From Saccoglossus kowalevskii (taxonomy: Eukaryota; Hemichordata; Enteropneusta; Harrimaniidae), in NCBI RefSeq assembly GCF_000003605.2, contig NW_003124905.1, forward strand, positions 446,746-510,745: a stretch of 64,000 bases of DNA. The letters run 5' to 3'. Made by a program: the position numbers and the translations under genes. Positions 1 through 13,583 of this stretch are shown in pieces (within the stretch, counting starts at the first letter, position 1; every line of letters starts with the position of its first letter). The notes beneath the pieces are model-generated. The model was given only the letters and a program-made list of their open reading frames with translations, was not told the DNA's origin and did not search any database.

Positions 1-379
1 CCAGACTCTACAGTGTAACTAATGAACGATACACCATGACGTATCAGCGCCAATTACCCAGATTCTACAGTGTAACTCATGTACGATACACCATAACGTA
101 TCAGCGTCAATTACCCAGACTCTACAGTGTAACTAATGAACGATACACCATGACGTATCAGCGCCAATTACCCAGATTCTACAGTGTAACTCATGTACGA
201 TACACCATAACGTATCAGCGTCAATTACCCAGACTCTACAGTGTAACTAATGAACGATACACCATGACGTATCAGCGCCAATTACCCAGACTTTACAGTG
301 TAACTAATGTACGATACACCATAACGTATCAGTGTCAATTACCCAGACTTTACAGTGTAACACATGTACGACACACCAT
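1..379. repeat. 57-bp minisatellite with alternating two-type (114-bp) higher-order units
   Basis: The left edge of the window lies inside a tandem array with a 57-bp period; unit starts fall near 1, 58, 115, 172, 229, 286 and 343. Two unit types alternate. Type A has 'taatgaacgat' and 'ccatgacg'; type B has 'tcatgtacgat' and 'ccataacg'. Units 1-5 therefore read A-B-A-B-A, a 114-bp higher-order repeat. The sixth unit is a mixture and the seventh is partial and diverged, as expected at an array edge. Because 57 is a multiple of three, one plus-strand frame stays open from base 3 to the stop at 384-386 as a 19-residue repeat (TYQRQLPRFYSVTHVRYTI). This can be a trivial result of a stop-free unit and is not called as a gene. 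The array continues beyond the window on the left. Confidence 0.95.
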
Positions 380-616
380 TCTCTAATAGTTAAACAGTAA
401 ACAATAAAGACTACGGGTTTCTTAAAACTTAACATTCTCACTTTAATAGTATTGTTTGCACGACAATAATCCCGTCTTAATAATTTGCATACGCGGCATG
501 AATAATTAACGAGGTGGACGTCTGATGACCCTGGTCTGCTTTGCAGCGAAAAGAATACACCTGAATTATACGTATTTTACTTTAAAGCAGGGTAGTCGTC
601 ACTATGGCCATAGCGT

Positions 617-735
617 GTCGTTGTTTACAAAAAAGCGTCCACCCATGAGCCTTTGCGTTTTTAGCGTGTGTTGTTATCGTCGCTTGGGACTCAATTCCCG
701 CGCGTGCGCAGGTGAAGACCCTCCCGCTTTAAACA
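617..735 (+). repeat. Dispersed ~120-bp GC-rich repeat, copy 1, with an NRF-1-type site
   Basis: This stretch recurs in direct orientation at about 40012-40132. Shared blocks include 'catagcgtg', 'ttgtttacaaa', 'agcctttg', 'tgtgttgttatcgtcgctt' and 'gcgcgtgcgca'. It is clearly richer in G+C than its surroundings. On the minus strand 699-710 reads TGCGCACGCGCG, a perfect match to the known NRF-1 / P3A2 / EWG consensus YGCGCAYGCGCR. It could be a short mobile element or a duplicated regulatory fragment; no terminal repeats or A/B boxes are evident. A 78-residue open frame across it (525-761) has no recognisable similarity. Confidence 0.7.
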
Positions 736-3700
736 CGTATGGCGATTGCAAGCGATGCTGATTGAATTCTTATTTGAAAGCAGTACGTAGACAATAATAA
801 TGAATTGAATTTATGTCTAACTATATAACTGTTATTAAAATATTTCGTTCACGATATTCCATTTCAATCATGCCCCCAGTTTGAAGTTGATTTAATAACT
901 AACTAAACGAAAAGTCACAAATGTTGATATATGAGTTAATTGGAGTTTTTTTGTTATTTGCCGTCACAAATACATTACCGGTGATTGATACAAAACGGAA
1001 GATCGGAATTATTGTCACCAAACGTGTTTACGTGATGGACATTAAATACTTTCGCCGACTTGAGTGATTAGGAAATTACACCACCGCGCACGATAATCCA
1101 TAGAAGATAACGCGGCGCAGAATGATGTTATTGCGGGGAGAACTAGGTTTTCAATTTGTTCACAATAATGCAACGGAACCTGTACATTTCAACAATAAAA
1201 TCAGTACATGGATTCCGAGTATTTTTTTTACCCACCGCGTTGATGAAGCCCCGTTTTGTTTCAGTGAATCGCAACGAAATTCAGTCCCGCTATAACAAAC
1301 TTGGTTACTTGAACGCAACAGACAAATATAGAATCATTCGTGTTCAGGAAATCGCGATGCATCTGTATTTATGTAACTTTCAATCAAAACACTGTGCGGT
1401 TATTTATTTGGATTACATCTCTTCCCTATTGTGTACAACTGTCATGCTATATCGCCATCAGCTGCAGCTAACATGGACTCTCTTATTCTTGAAGAAATCC
1501 GACAATCGAATTTGTCATACGAAGCGTGTATATATTCATATACGGAGCAAATGACGTCTTCAATATATCGGTGCAACCTCTAGAACTAATGAGAAAAGGT
1601 ATATGTATGCAGACTCGCGAGTCTTTGTGAAGACCTTTGAATTGCTGGAGTACGGGCGACTGAAATATCCAACACACCCGCAGTCTGAGTAATACGGATA
1701 TATTGATTGTTACCTCTACATTGTGAAAAAATCGCTTGTTTATAAGACTGTGAACAGCAGAGTGCATATTCTGAAATGTCCACGCCTTGTAGTTTACGCT
1801 GGCCGCAAATATTGATACGTAAGCGATGACTGTGTTTGAATAAAAAGTAATACCTACGCATAATTTCAAATATTAATAAAATATTGTTTTATAGCATCGA
1901 TAAAAGCACCAGATAGAAATTATATTTCCAGCGTGAGGGATGATTCATCTGATTTTGATGTGAACATTTACTTTTCTCTCTCCCTCTCTCTTTTTTGCAA
2001 ACGTTTTTTTACAATTGATTAATACACTAACACACGTCGCAGAAGCTACGAAATCGCCTATGGACAACAAAACGCAATCCACTCAATAGAGGCATAGAGA
2101 CGAAGATATATGATAAGAACTAACCGCAGGAATATTAACTCAATTCTCATTTTCAATTTTATTGAGGAGTTGCGTATGCAAGATGAAGTTCAAGTTCCAC
2201 TCGGAGATAATGCTTGTTGCAACTGTAAAGTACAAGATGCTTGAGATAGCTTAGGAAGCATGTTCACGCATGTTCATTACCGGCAGTGATTATTATTTTT
2301 GCTCGATTAGCATACGAGTGTTGAGCATATCCTACTTAAACAGCGAAACCCGTGATCATGCATTTCAAGTGTACAGTGTCATTAATATAATATGTTTACT
2401 GCAAACGTGACCCCTAGCACAACAACAAGAGCACATTACCTCGGCTAATATTCCATTGTATTATTATAATTATGAAATATCATATCATACCCTTCTGATT
2501 TACTTCACTTACTGAAGATTTTGTTGAGTTAAATTTTGTTTGGACCATATGAAAAAAAAAAAAAGGTTAAATATATTTTCAATTGTTGATTCTTCCGCGG
2601 AATAGCCTGTTCAGTTATAACCGGAACGAAGCATGCCTCGTTACCCGTTCTATGATTTCGATTCCGTCTCATGTTATTTCCAGATTTTTAGTTTCAGTGT
2701 CCGGTCATTATTTTTTTTTCTCAACATGCATGTATGCAGGGAAGAGTTGGTATGGAGACATGCAACTCTATCGGAACAAATTACCCGACTGATTTCGGCT
2801 AATCACACGACTACCCACGTGATCATTTGGCTTCATGTTACTTTCTAGTCGTTTAAGTAATTGATTTGGAAATCATGTAACAATACCGACTTCAATGCAG
2901 TCTGCAACCCTTGTTCGATAATGTTGTACATTTCATTAAATATCCGGACTGCATTAACAAACCCCATTGTTTGTGGTAATATATGATATGAATTGATTAG
3001 TATTTAAATTATATATATGTGATATTAATCTAATGTAGTACACACAAAAATGTAACAACTAGCTCGCAAATTAATAAACACAGTTTTTCATTACAAATTA
3101 AGATGTATTGTATTTCGACCTTAGTGTATGAACATAATATTTTAGCTAGAATTAAAAAACTGCTTAAAATTGTTACAGTTACAAAAAAACACGAGTGAAG
3201 ATATATCAATGATATACGACAGACAATACATAACATGTGTCTTATGTAGGTCAAAATAAAAAAATCTCAAGTGATAACGCGAAATCCAAGACATATTTTT
3301 AATGTTAGAACGACATGCATCAAACCTAATTTACGTTATTAATACACATAAAATCCAATGATATCGTACGCTACGTCCACCACACTGTGTTTAGCAAAGA
3401 ATAATTTAATGTTAAAATAACACTTTGCAGCCAATTTCAATTTTGCAAGTCTGGCGCGCATTTAAATTGGCAACTTTAGAGGCGCTAACAATAAAGTGTT
3501 AAAGTGGGTTACAAGTGCACTTATCCCAGGGTCACTAACCCTTATAGTAAAGTTTACTGAGCTCATCCATTTAGCCAACCAACAAAGTAATTGCTTTGCT
3601 CTCGTGCGTTTTGTGTACACCGACACAAATTGGGACGGTTATGACTGTTTGCGAGCTATAAAAAGGTTGCGCAACGTTGCAAACCTAATAATACGTTTAT

Positions 3701-4340
3701 TCGATCAAAAATATGTTGAATTTTCGCTATGTTTCGCAATGCATAACAAATCACGTGATCCATGAATGATTTTTTTTGTTGATTTGTAATATCGCGGGTT
3801 TACCATGATGGTCACGAAATAAAAAAAAAATGATTGACGGAATATTGAAATTTCAATGTAGCTCGAAGTAGTCACGTGATCAATATGTTTACATGTGTAT
3901 ACTTTGTCTCACTGTTGTGAAGTTATTGTTTTTCTTGTAGTGTTCCGGACCTCATTGAACACAGAACTATGCATGCGCATTGGAAGGGTTTATACAACAA
4001 TGAACGTGTACACTTATTGAAAGCGGTTATTTATTTCGAGAAACAATGCCAATTCGATATATACATGTTAGCTAATAAACCTCAAAATAATGTGCCATGC
4101 TTGATTTTAGTTGAAGATTTTACGAACAAAAAAATGAAATACTAATCGAGGGCGATGTTTTGTTTACAGCGTTTAAGTGCGCTACGATGTGCGCGTAGAA
4201 TGCGCGATGTGGATAAAGACGAACCAGAGAAAAAAATCGAACAGTGTATAGATTACTAGTAGTACAATGCACATATGCGCTGTATCGAGGACAGTGTCAC
4301 TTTCAAATTTAACCAGCACACATTTGTATCGGTTTTCTAA
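736..4340. other. AT-rich non-coding stretch, nothing recognised
   Basis: Open frames of up to 132 codons (for example 1156-1554 on plus and 1483-1869 on minus) overlap on opposite strands, have no recognisable motifs and look like chance frames. Short homopolymer A and T runs are frequent. No RNA gene, exon with good splice sites, or mobile element with defined ends was recognised. Confidence 0.5.
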
Positions 4341-4352
4341 GGGGGGGGGGGG
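4341..4352. repeat. 12-base poly(G) tract
   Basis: An uninterrupted run of twelve G, unusual in this AT-rich setting. It falls inside overlapping short open frames on the minus strand that are not considered genes. Its length is likely to be unreliable in sequencing. Confidence 0.9.
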
Positions 4353-7300
4353 CAATTTAAAGTTACAAAATGGTTTTCTAGCCTGCAAGCAACGTTGACA
4401 ACAATGTGTTCTGCCATAAAGCGATTTGTCAGAATAACACAGATAGTTCTTAGAAATGGTTGCGTATTGATTGATACAAAAAACCAATGCAAAGTATCCA
4501 CTGACGTAGACGGAAGGAATATTTGCAGTACCGTTATTAGTGCAAACATTCATCCCAGCCGTTATGTCAAGATTACACGTTTAGCTGTAGTTTTCACATT
4601 ATTAAAAGCTCAAATTATATCATGCTATGTAATGTTTGCACGGGGACAATACTATGTTATAACATGTGTGATTAAAACGCATTTTGAGAACAAACAATCA
4701 ATCTATTTTTTTAGTTCAGCGGTGCAATGTACGTGTATAGTGTAAATGTGGCTTGTGCCGATCAATGGTTTGAATGATCAATGCACACAGTATAAATCAA
4801 TCAAATGGGCCGACAGCATGTCAGTATGCATTGGCCGGCCCGTGGATACGATTCGTTTACAGCCAGCAAGCTAACCCAAATGAATACATGCAAAACGGAC
4901 AAAATACGTTACACAGAATATAAATAGTCAATTGTTGTTCACAGTCAGTATTTCTTCATCTTCGCGACAAAAAAGTAATACCTGGTTGACATATTGAGCT
5001 ACAATATTATTAATTGATCTGTTCTTGGATGTTGTAATTAGGGATGATGGATGGACCTGCGCAGTGATTTGTTTTTAAGATTCAATTTTGGGCATGGTGT
5101 GGCGATTGATAGCGCTGTCAGTTTTGAATTTAATGGTCTCGCATATTAACGGGATGTAACATGTGAAATGTGAATGACCCATCGCGGTGGACTGATGCAG
5201 CAAGGCAATTACAGCTAGGAATTTGAACCGTATGGCATATGCTGATTTAATGCGTGAATAATAATAATGATTACGTCATTGACTACAGAAAAAAAACCAT
5301 TTAATTGATACATTGAAGTCTTTTCAAGGCGACACACGATTTTTTGTAAGAACGGGGCTGCCACTAAACTCGTGCGCGGCGCAAACTAACGTTCCTATCG
5401 TATGCAGTCTTTTTCTTGTTTATTCATATGAAGTAAAAGAATATGGCTCCACGCATACCAGGTACGACACAATCAATTTGAGGTGCTATGAATTGCATAT
5501 CAAATATAAACTCACTAATATATTTCAAAATAACATTCAAGACATTTCTAGGAATGAATAAGAAACGAAGATGTTAACATCGTAAGTGGTCTGCGCAGGA
5601 ATGAGAAGTAAAGTAACACTCTGATTGAATTATTAAAAACAAGAAAAACGTGTCAGTAGCCTGCAGATTTACACTCATTCAAGGACATTGTTCTACGTGT
5701 CGATAGCGATAATGGAAATCACATTGTAATTACCGAATACTGTAATTACAACATTCTCGAAGGCATCGAACATGTAACTACAGCAACGAGTTTACTTTTA
5801 GGAAACGAAAGTGTAAGTCAATACAACTGAACTTTTCGACGGCTTTTACTTTCGATTTCGCCAAAGAACAATCTAAAACACACACACGTCTATAGCTTGG
5901 GAACGAATTACTCATATTTTTTTATTTGCGGCGGTTCGCGTATTTTTATTTTTGTTTTAATGTCTTAATTAGTTCCCCCTCCAATTGGAGAAGGAAAAAT
6001 CGCGTGAAACTTGTTTTGGAAGAGTTGATCGGATCGGATCGTATCTTTTTATAGGTTTGATAACTATGCATTTTTAACATAGTAGCTACGAATAACATTT
6101 GATTTCAAAATTAATTTTAAATCGCAGAAATCAACGCACGAGTGTTTTAAAATTGAATAGATTCAATGAATACATTTGTCGTGTTGACGAGAACTACAAT
6201 CAAATGTTATATGTGCCTGAGCCATGTTTGTTTTCATATCGTATGTGCTTACAGCGTGTGCCCCTTAATGCTTAATGGAGTTTTGTTCAATGACGTATAT
6301 TAGGTTGAACATATCTTAAACGTATTGGAGTGCACTGATTTTAGGACATTGTTACTTCCTTACTTATTAATTCCCTGATAGTAAAATGTTATTCAGTGAA
6401 TGGGGTTGCGCTCATATCGTAGTCAATTGTCCAAAAAGCTACTCTGGCTGTATATATATATATTTAGTTTTTGAGTTGTGTTTGTATGTTTCATATCCTA
6501 TATGACTTTGACAAATGTCATAATAAGAATTTTTGCCTAAAAATGTTTTCTATTTTGAAAGGATAAATCTAAAAATAATGTTGATATTATTTTTTAATTC
6601 GGAATAAACACAAAAACACATCCCATATATTACCCAGCCTTGGTTTTCTACAGTGTTGTACATTTGATAACTGGACGGCTTCTGTTGGATCGATACGATA
6701 GTGGCAAAGCTGTCCCTATCATGATGGCCCTAAGTTACACGGTCTGTTCTTCGTTATCATCAAGGAATCAATCATTGACATTTTGTGAATATTAACCACA
6801 ATATTTTCTACATATTAGCATCACTCAACGTACTTTTTAACAAGAAGACAAGTAACTGTAATATCAAAAGAATGAGACGTGATTGGAATAAAACATTCGG
6901 TGCGCTTTGTTAAATGTTAAAGTCTTCCATTATTGTGCGTTTATCCCGGCAGCTAACCTCGTAATTTTATGCGAGAAGTAAAAACTCAATACGCGTGTGA
7001 ATAAACATGTGTTGAACGTGCATTTTCTATTAATCTAACCATACATATTCTATTGATACACATAAGAAAGAAAGTGCGTTCTTCTTCAATTTATATCATT
7101 TAGTATTGCTATATTTTTCAGTAAATATACTAGTAGGGTGTACATGACTGTGCAATATCATATTTATTAAACTCGTTTAGTAATTGTCATTTGTTCTGAC
7201 CTTTTGACGAAGAACAAACGCAAATTAATACACGAATAGGGTAACGAATTTGTATCCACGGATGACGGAGTTTGTGAGTGCATATTCCCAATACTGTGAA

Positions 7301-10051
7301 GTGTTTAGTTTACCCAATTAGGATTAGGAAATATAGTTATTTTTGTAGTCAGTTTTGACAGATGCATTAGTAATATGAATACTATTTTTTGAGTCAATTC
7401 ACGACAAATCGCGGCTAACCAAGGGTGAAGCGAATTTATTTGCGCGAAGAAGTTGAGTTTGTGAAAATTTGAAATGAAGTATTACATACACGCGGCTTTA
7501 TATCACACACGCGATTCAGCCAACATCTGAAACGATCAAAAATATTCGAAAATAATGTGACTGTTGCTAGTAACTCACCTTTTTTAACGATAGTCAGCTA
7601 TGATAGCAAAGATTGTCAGAAGATCAGTCAGTTTAGATGGACCAATCAGATTGCAGAGATTGAAGATATAGAAAATTATTACACTCTGTTATTGCAATGA
7701 ACTGCCATGGTATTAATACGATATCAAATGCACTATGTGTCAAAGTTTCTCAGAAGAGTTATTTTTTTTTTTGAATAGCTGAATTTAGTAGTTTATTCAG
7801 CCTACAACTTGATGCGTAATATTTCACCGGGTGTGGTGTTGTTTCTCCAACTGTTGGCGTTGTTGATTGTACATGAACTGGTCATAACAACAAATTAGTA
7901 TTCAAATATTCGTTTTTATTTATCTACATTTAATTTTTTTAAGTAACATAGAAGCTTCTGTTCAGAAATAGGGTAACGAGGGGTTGTAATACTAGAAACA
8001 ACGTGTTATTCATGCACAATCTGTTGACATAAGTTTTTTAACTTCAAGGTGGCTGTTACTCTCAGAATGGGGTCAAAGTTTTAACTCCAGCAACATCGAA
8101 AATGATGGTAATTATTTTCGTTATCGAATTTAAACGTCACAATGTCATGAAGATTCAACGCCGATGGAACGCAATACTTCGTATCCTGATAATGTTTTGC
8201 TGCTAAGCAACGCAATGTCCAAATATGGGTAATAGTATGTTAAATATTTATATTGGATGTATTCATTAAGCTGAAGCTATGTTTTTAAATAACGAACAGA
8301 CCAAATTAAAACAGAAAAGACAATCAACACGTATCTGAATCCCATATCCATTGCTTTTTCGTCATTTGGAAAGATGCGTTACATTAATCTTACTTTTTGA
8401 TATTTACTTAGTGTATAATAATTTCATTTAACAATATACTTCTCCGTATATTTTATCTGCAGTTTTCTAATCTTTATTCTCTAAAGATACCGACATAAGA
8501 AATAAACGAGATGTCATAGTGCGGCACGTGTAACTGTATTCTTGCGCTACACTATGTATTAATGCGTGTAAAACAATTTAAGAAAACAAACACATATACA
8601 ATTCATAAGTCACGTACTAACATGATCTAATTAATCCAGGCAATTTGCCGTGGAGGTAAATTAACATAATAAACGGTTAAATCGATTCAATGTACTACAC
8701 TGTAAATAATTAAATGATACACCGGAGACGTACATCCTCTCCAGCGTGCCAACTCGCTATAAAGCATTACTCCCTAGGTGTTATGTTGATTCGATTCTGA
8801 AACATTAGGAATGTAAGTAGATTCGAACGCATTTTGCTCATTTGCAACAAACTTAAGCGGGCGAGCATTACACAATGAGTGGTCGCAGGGTGTACCACAA
8901 TATAATTGTATCTACGAGAAGTAAGCAGAGATGTTCCGAATCAGACTGGAAGGTGGGGAAGGGGTCTCATTAAGCTGTAAAACTCACCCACCTTTAACAT
9001 TTAACGCCGAGCAAGTATTCTTACATATATGAATAATATTATATAGCACTCTTTTTTGTGTCTGGAAGGTTTTACCAGATGTTGGTGTATCGTTACATAG
9101 ATATTGGTTTCATGTATAGGTTCTGGATTTTACATCAAGTTGAGATATTCGTAAAGGAGGGTTGAAGCAGAAGATAACATTTGACATTTGTGCAAATGCA
9201 TGCGGTAAGTTCGCCATGCTAATCCACGCCACACAAGCGCTCATCACAATAAACGCGATTTCAATTTTTTTGAGAGTGGATAAAGTGACTACCTAACTCC
9301 CAGACGATTGTACTTATGCTTAATGTCATGGTTCGGTCAACAACAGAGTTAATGTAACGTTTCAATGAAACGGATATACGGTTGGATTTTAATGGAATTT
9401 ACCATTTTGCTGTCGTTTCAGAAAAATATAACCTCGCTACGCACTTATATCATTAAATAAACAGTAGCACGTTATATACAAATATATACAAATTGATGGC
9501 ACAATTACCGTGATGTTATGTTAACATACGCCATGCAATTACATTAGCTTAAGTACCGATATCACATATAGACATTAGCAAACAAACATATGTGAAACTG
9601 TTATCTGCTGGTCCGTTTTTTTTTCTCTCCTCATTTGACTTAAAAAGGAAAATTAGGATTCAGCCGATAGCATTCCTTATAACGCAAAGACAGCATGCCG
9701 TCTTATTTGTTCACGGGTTCACGAACTACTAATATATCTGGTACATATTGTTCAGCGGGATTGCTCGTTATCTAACAAATGCCCTAATATATGATTAGCA
9801 AAATTAAAACCTTTTTTTTCAGATTTCCGATTTTGTCTGCGCCTGGAAGACACGAACTGGATCGATGTTATATTTGCGGGCAAATCATGTGATTTAGAGT
9901 GTGCTTAAATTTGAAGTACCACGAAACTTACATTTTAAGTTTAAAGTAGGTTGCCCTCATTTTCTCTCCCTCAACTCGATATTTAACGGTATATATATTA
10001 ATATCGACTGAACATCAGCTCACAGGTTTTGCACTTTTACATTATCTTTAC
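4353..10051. other. AT-rich non-coding stretch, nothing recognised
   Basis: Almost 5.7 kb without an open frame longer than about 116 codons and with none longer than 60 codons between 5562 and 10036. No motif-bearing peptide, tandem array or element ends were found. If exon A belongs to a gene running leftwards, this would be intron or intergenic sequence. Confidence 0.5.
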
Positions 10052-10153
10052 CGAAACCGTTATATTAAAATCAATATGTCTGCTACACATGGCTCGGTTT
10101 GCGATACTTATCCGCACTCCCGTATCAATTATGTTTCCGAATACATAATTGTC
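10052..10153 (-). CDS. Candidate internal exon (weak), possible receptor C-lobe-like peptide
   Basis: On the minus strand a good acceptor (pyrimidine-rich TTGCTTATTTCAG) precedes 102 bases that are open in only one frame (34 codons, phase 0 at both ends) and end at a plausible donor (TCG/GTAAAG). The peptide starts DNYVFGNIID. Natriuretic peptide receptors have a [DE]-[DN]-Y-V-F block just after the helix that follows the first lobe, so this could be a later exon of the gene that begins with exon A, 5.9 kb upstream on the same strand. Against this, exon A needs a phase-1 acceptor, the similarity is only a few residues, and a 34-codon frame can be open by chance. The open frame itself continues to 10219. 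Confidence 0.15.
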
Positions 10154-11546
10154 CTGAAATAAGCAACACCGGTAATTAGCTAATAATGTGTCACCATGTC
10201 GCTCATTTTTAAACCACACATCAACATATTACATTATGGAGCGCGAAACATTGGTAATGATGAATGTGTGGTGCCATTGCCAGCTGCTTGATCGTCCGTT
10301 TTATCGGCATCTCCACCGCGATGTAACCGTCAGTTAGTATATGACATATGATGGCTGACAGTATGTATTGTGTCGACAATGACTCGACTAATATATTAAA
10401 GATGGGAGATGTTGATGAAGCCTTTATCATGCCGAATTCCCTGAAGCGGGTTTATTTTGTTCGATTCTTACAAGTATGAAACTCAATCGACTTTGCTTCG
10501 CACATCGATTTATTCGCTCCGTGTCTCCGATGTATTAACATCTAAGTCCGGACTGAATGAAAATACCGTATTTATTTGTATTTATGTATACGTCTCATTT
10601 TATTGAGTGACATATACTGTGTTCGATTTCATCTATAACATGATTCAGGCTCTGCTGAACTAATTTTCTACTAAATGCATTTCTGTACATCGATCGCAGG
10701 AGTCACGTGATGTAGCAGTCAAACAGTTGAATGTCCTGGCTGTATAATTTTTTACTGTGACTGCCATTAAGATTAGAATCTGCCAAGTTCTCTATTGGCT
10801 TGATGTGATTTCTACGTTACTCGCATTATAAAGAATATCAAACCACGAGGTACAACTGTTAGTGATATGTGTTGACATTACAAACTAAATTACACGTTTC
10901 AGTGATCGATGTGCAGAGCCTAATTGGATGTACAGGGATGTACAAAGCATATGAATTTGATATGAAATTTGCTATTCGATATGCTATATCATGAACAATC
11001 TATTGGGGGGAGGGGTGATGTTCTATCAAAACAGAAGAGAACGTGATTTTATATTGATTCAGGTTTTCACTGAAGACAGCATGCAATGAAGCAACCAGTA
11101 TGCCAATAAATCACGTCGCGGTACGATATGTACATGTAGAAATAGATTGGTACAATCACAAATACGCTGACAGAGCCCTGATAAGGCACATTTTTCCCCA
11201 CGTCGCTAATCGTAATGTTGAATGCATTGAGGGCGCTATATTCGCGATCTGAATATAAACGAGTGGTTTTATATATTGTACTAGTGCATTAAGTGCTCAA
11301 TATAAATAATTAAAATAATTGCCCACCTTGCTGCATGCTTGTTGCAGTTACGTTTTTTTTTTGTTATTAAAATGAACATACATCAATATGAGACAAAATG
11401 AATACATTTATACAGTTGTGTCAAATATATTTTTACAGCACATTTATGAAGTAATTTACAATATTATATGTCAATCGACTACAATTCAAGATGTCGCAAG
11501 ATTATCGAAATAGGAATTATAATTGGTAAGGGCCTCCTGATATGTA

Positions 11547-11590
<44 letters not shown>

Positions 11591-13476
11591 ATCTGATACG
11601 GATTAAATAGTCCTCAGTTATGAAATAAAACATCTGTTTATTTATTTTTCGTTTATGATTCAACTTGATATTTTATATCGACTGTTGGTTTATAACGTCT
11701 ATTCTCATCATCAACATTTAATCTATGCACGAGAACGTCTGTAACACACTGCAGTGGTAGATGGTATTACACATGGAGAATTAAGGGTCGCGTATTGATG
11801 GATTCTCTAGTTATTGTAGGACATTCAAGTAACGCTTATTGTAGTAAAACATGTATAAAATAGATATTGGGGCTGTCGTACAACACCGCATGCATTATCT
11901 GTTACGTATATACAACGTTTATATAAGTATGATATTGTTTATTTAAAGACTTTTCAGTGTTCGTCTATTTGTGTATTCCACGTGCTATTAATTGCGTTTA
12001 TTGTGAATAATTTGATGATTTAATAAATTATTATTGTGATTTCCTGAACCGACATAAATAAGAAGACTATAACAAAAATGTGCACACTGGGCATAGTTTT
12101 TCAGACTGGGAACACTTTATTTATTTCAATAACAAGAACACCACGTGGATAAACAAAGACTCGATCTGTTCCATACAAAGCAACTATCAATTGATCTAAC
12201 CATAAGGCAACATACTGATTAAGAAAACAACTCCATTAGGAATTGGAACCGCTGACGTCTAAGCAAAGTAAACAACCCCTACAGGCTGACCACATGCACA
12301 ATTGTCTTGGTAGTAATAATAATTATAGAGATCCTTGTAGTATTATTTATAGGTGTGATCGTGGTCTTGACATAATATATTTAGCGCGTCATAATTACAA
12401 ATATTGTCTCGTACAATTATTTGTTTGATTAATCACCACGTCCAACAAATGAGGTTTTTGGATAAACGTGTATCACTAGCATCGGTGAGTATTGGGTATG
12501 TCTACTTCAGTAACATAAGTATCGCGTAAGGTTGCAATGTCAACACTTGACGAAATTCAATATATATAATGTTGATATCATCCTGTAATCTACAACTTAG
12601 TATGCGTGGTTGATTTGGATGACATTATCTTCAAGTTGGTAGTCTGAGCTTTTCAGCCGTTTAAAAAACTCGTGATTATGATTTATCAAATGTACGATCG
12701 GCTTGTTACGAAACAATCACAGTATTTGCAATACATCAACAAGTATATATATAAATCAGAATGTTTCATTCCGAACGCTAACGTCGTGGTCGAGGGGAAT
12801 TCTGCTTGAATGTATGGATCGTCAATGCAAAACAATCCTCCTCGTTTCACGCTCTTCAGTATTGTAGGTAAAAAGGTTTCCATTGGTTAGGTAAAACTAA
12901 TTACCTTGCTTCCATGCACAATGTAACGAATTTGTACAAATCCCGTATTGCATCAAACTCTACGAAGTCTCATTAGTAATACTCAATAACACTAAAATGC
13001 TTTTAGCTTGTCGTGATGGAAACAAGAATGCGAATGAATTGTAATTGCATCTTACATCACTAGTGGATTTGATGTTTTGATGGCAGGCACATTAGATTGA
13101 TCACATACAAGTGATTATTGATTGTGTTTTGATTGGCATGTACAATGTCTAGAAAACATTGCGCTGACTCAAGAAGTCATGTAGTGCAAGCATTAGTTGG
13201 AAAAGGGAGAATTCACCGCGTTCTTTATTTATCACATTTCCCGTGCGTGACTATTCCGCTACAATACTTGAACGTAGGTAGAGTAGAGTTTCCTTTTTTT
13301 TTCATTTTAATGATGCGGATTGTATACGCAGGTGTTTTATATTTGCTACTACGAGACATGTGACTATGCCGAACTCAAATATAAATGTATCCGATTCGTA
13401 CGGTCCGACTGAAACAATTTTGAATGAATGCATTCATAACACCGTGACCAGACCACACGTGACTACACGGTATATA
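10154..13476. other. AT-rich non-coding stretch with one (AT)20 microsatellite
   Basis: Apart from the microsatellite listed separately, nothing with defined structure is seen. Small minus-strand frames at 10221-10430 and 12686-12883 are locally richer in G+C, but lack convincing motifs and paired splice sites. Confidence 0.45.
11549..11588. repeat. (AT)20 microsatellite
   Basis: Forty bases of uninterrupted AT dinucleotide, a candidate length-polymorphic marker. Confidence 0.97.
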
Positions 13477-13583
13477 CTGTAAAACATGTCTTTTTAGCTA
13501 GCACGTTATATCAGCTAATTTAGCTAATCCGCAATTTCGCTAATTCAAGATGTCGCTAATTAGAATAGAGTATATTATCACAG
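13477..13583. mobile_element. Possible short MITE with TA flanks
   Basis: About 107 bp begins CTGTAAAACATG and ends with a sequence whose reverse complement begins CTGTGATAATAT; both ends are flanked by TA. The inside is built of repeated 'agctaatt' / 'cgctaatt' blocks. The CTGT(A/G)A start resembles the TA-flanked MITEs at 27746, 29418 and 40155, but the rest differs. Terminal repeats are only six to seven matching bases, so this is tentative. Confidence 0.3.

Noticed and set aside
36-386. 116-codon open frame over the 57-bp array
   Set aside because: A stop-free unit whose length is a multiple of three stays open by itself; no start context, splice site or similarity.
12686-12883. Minus-strand peptide with LKSVKRGGLFCIDDPY, reminiscent of a methyltransferase post-motif region
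   Set aside because: No other methyltransferase motif, no good acceptor and donor pair, and the similarity is a handful of residues.
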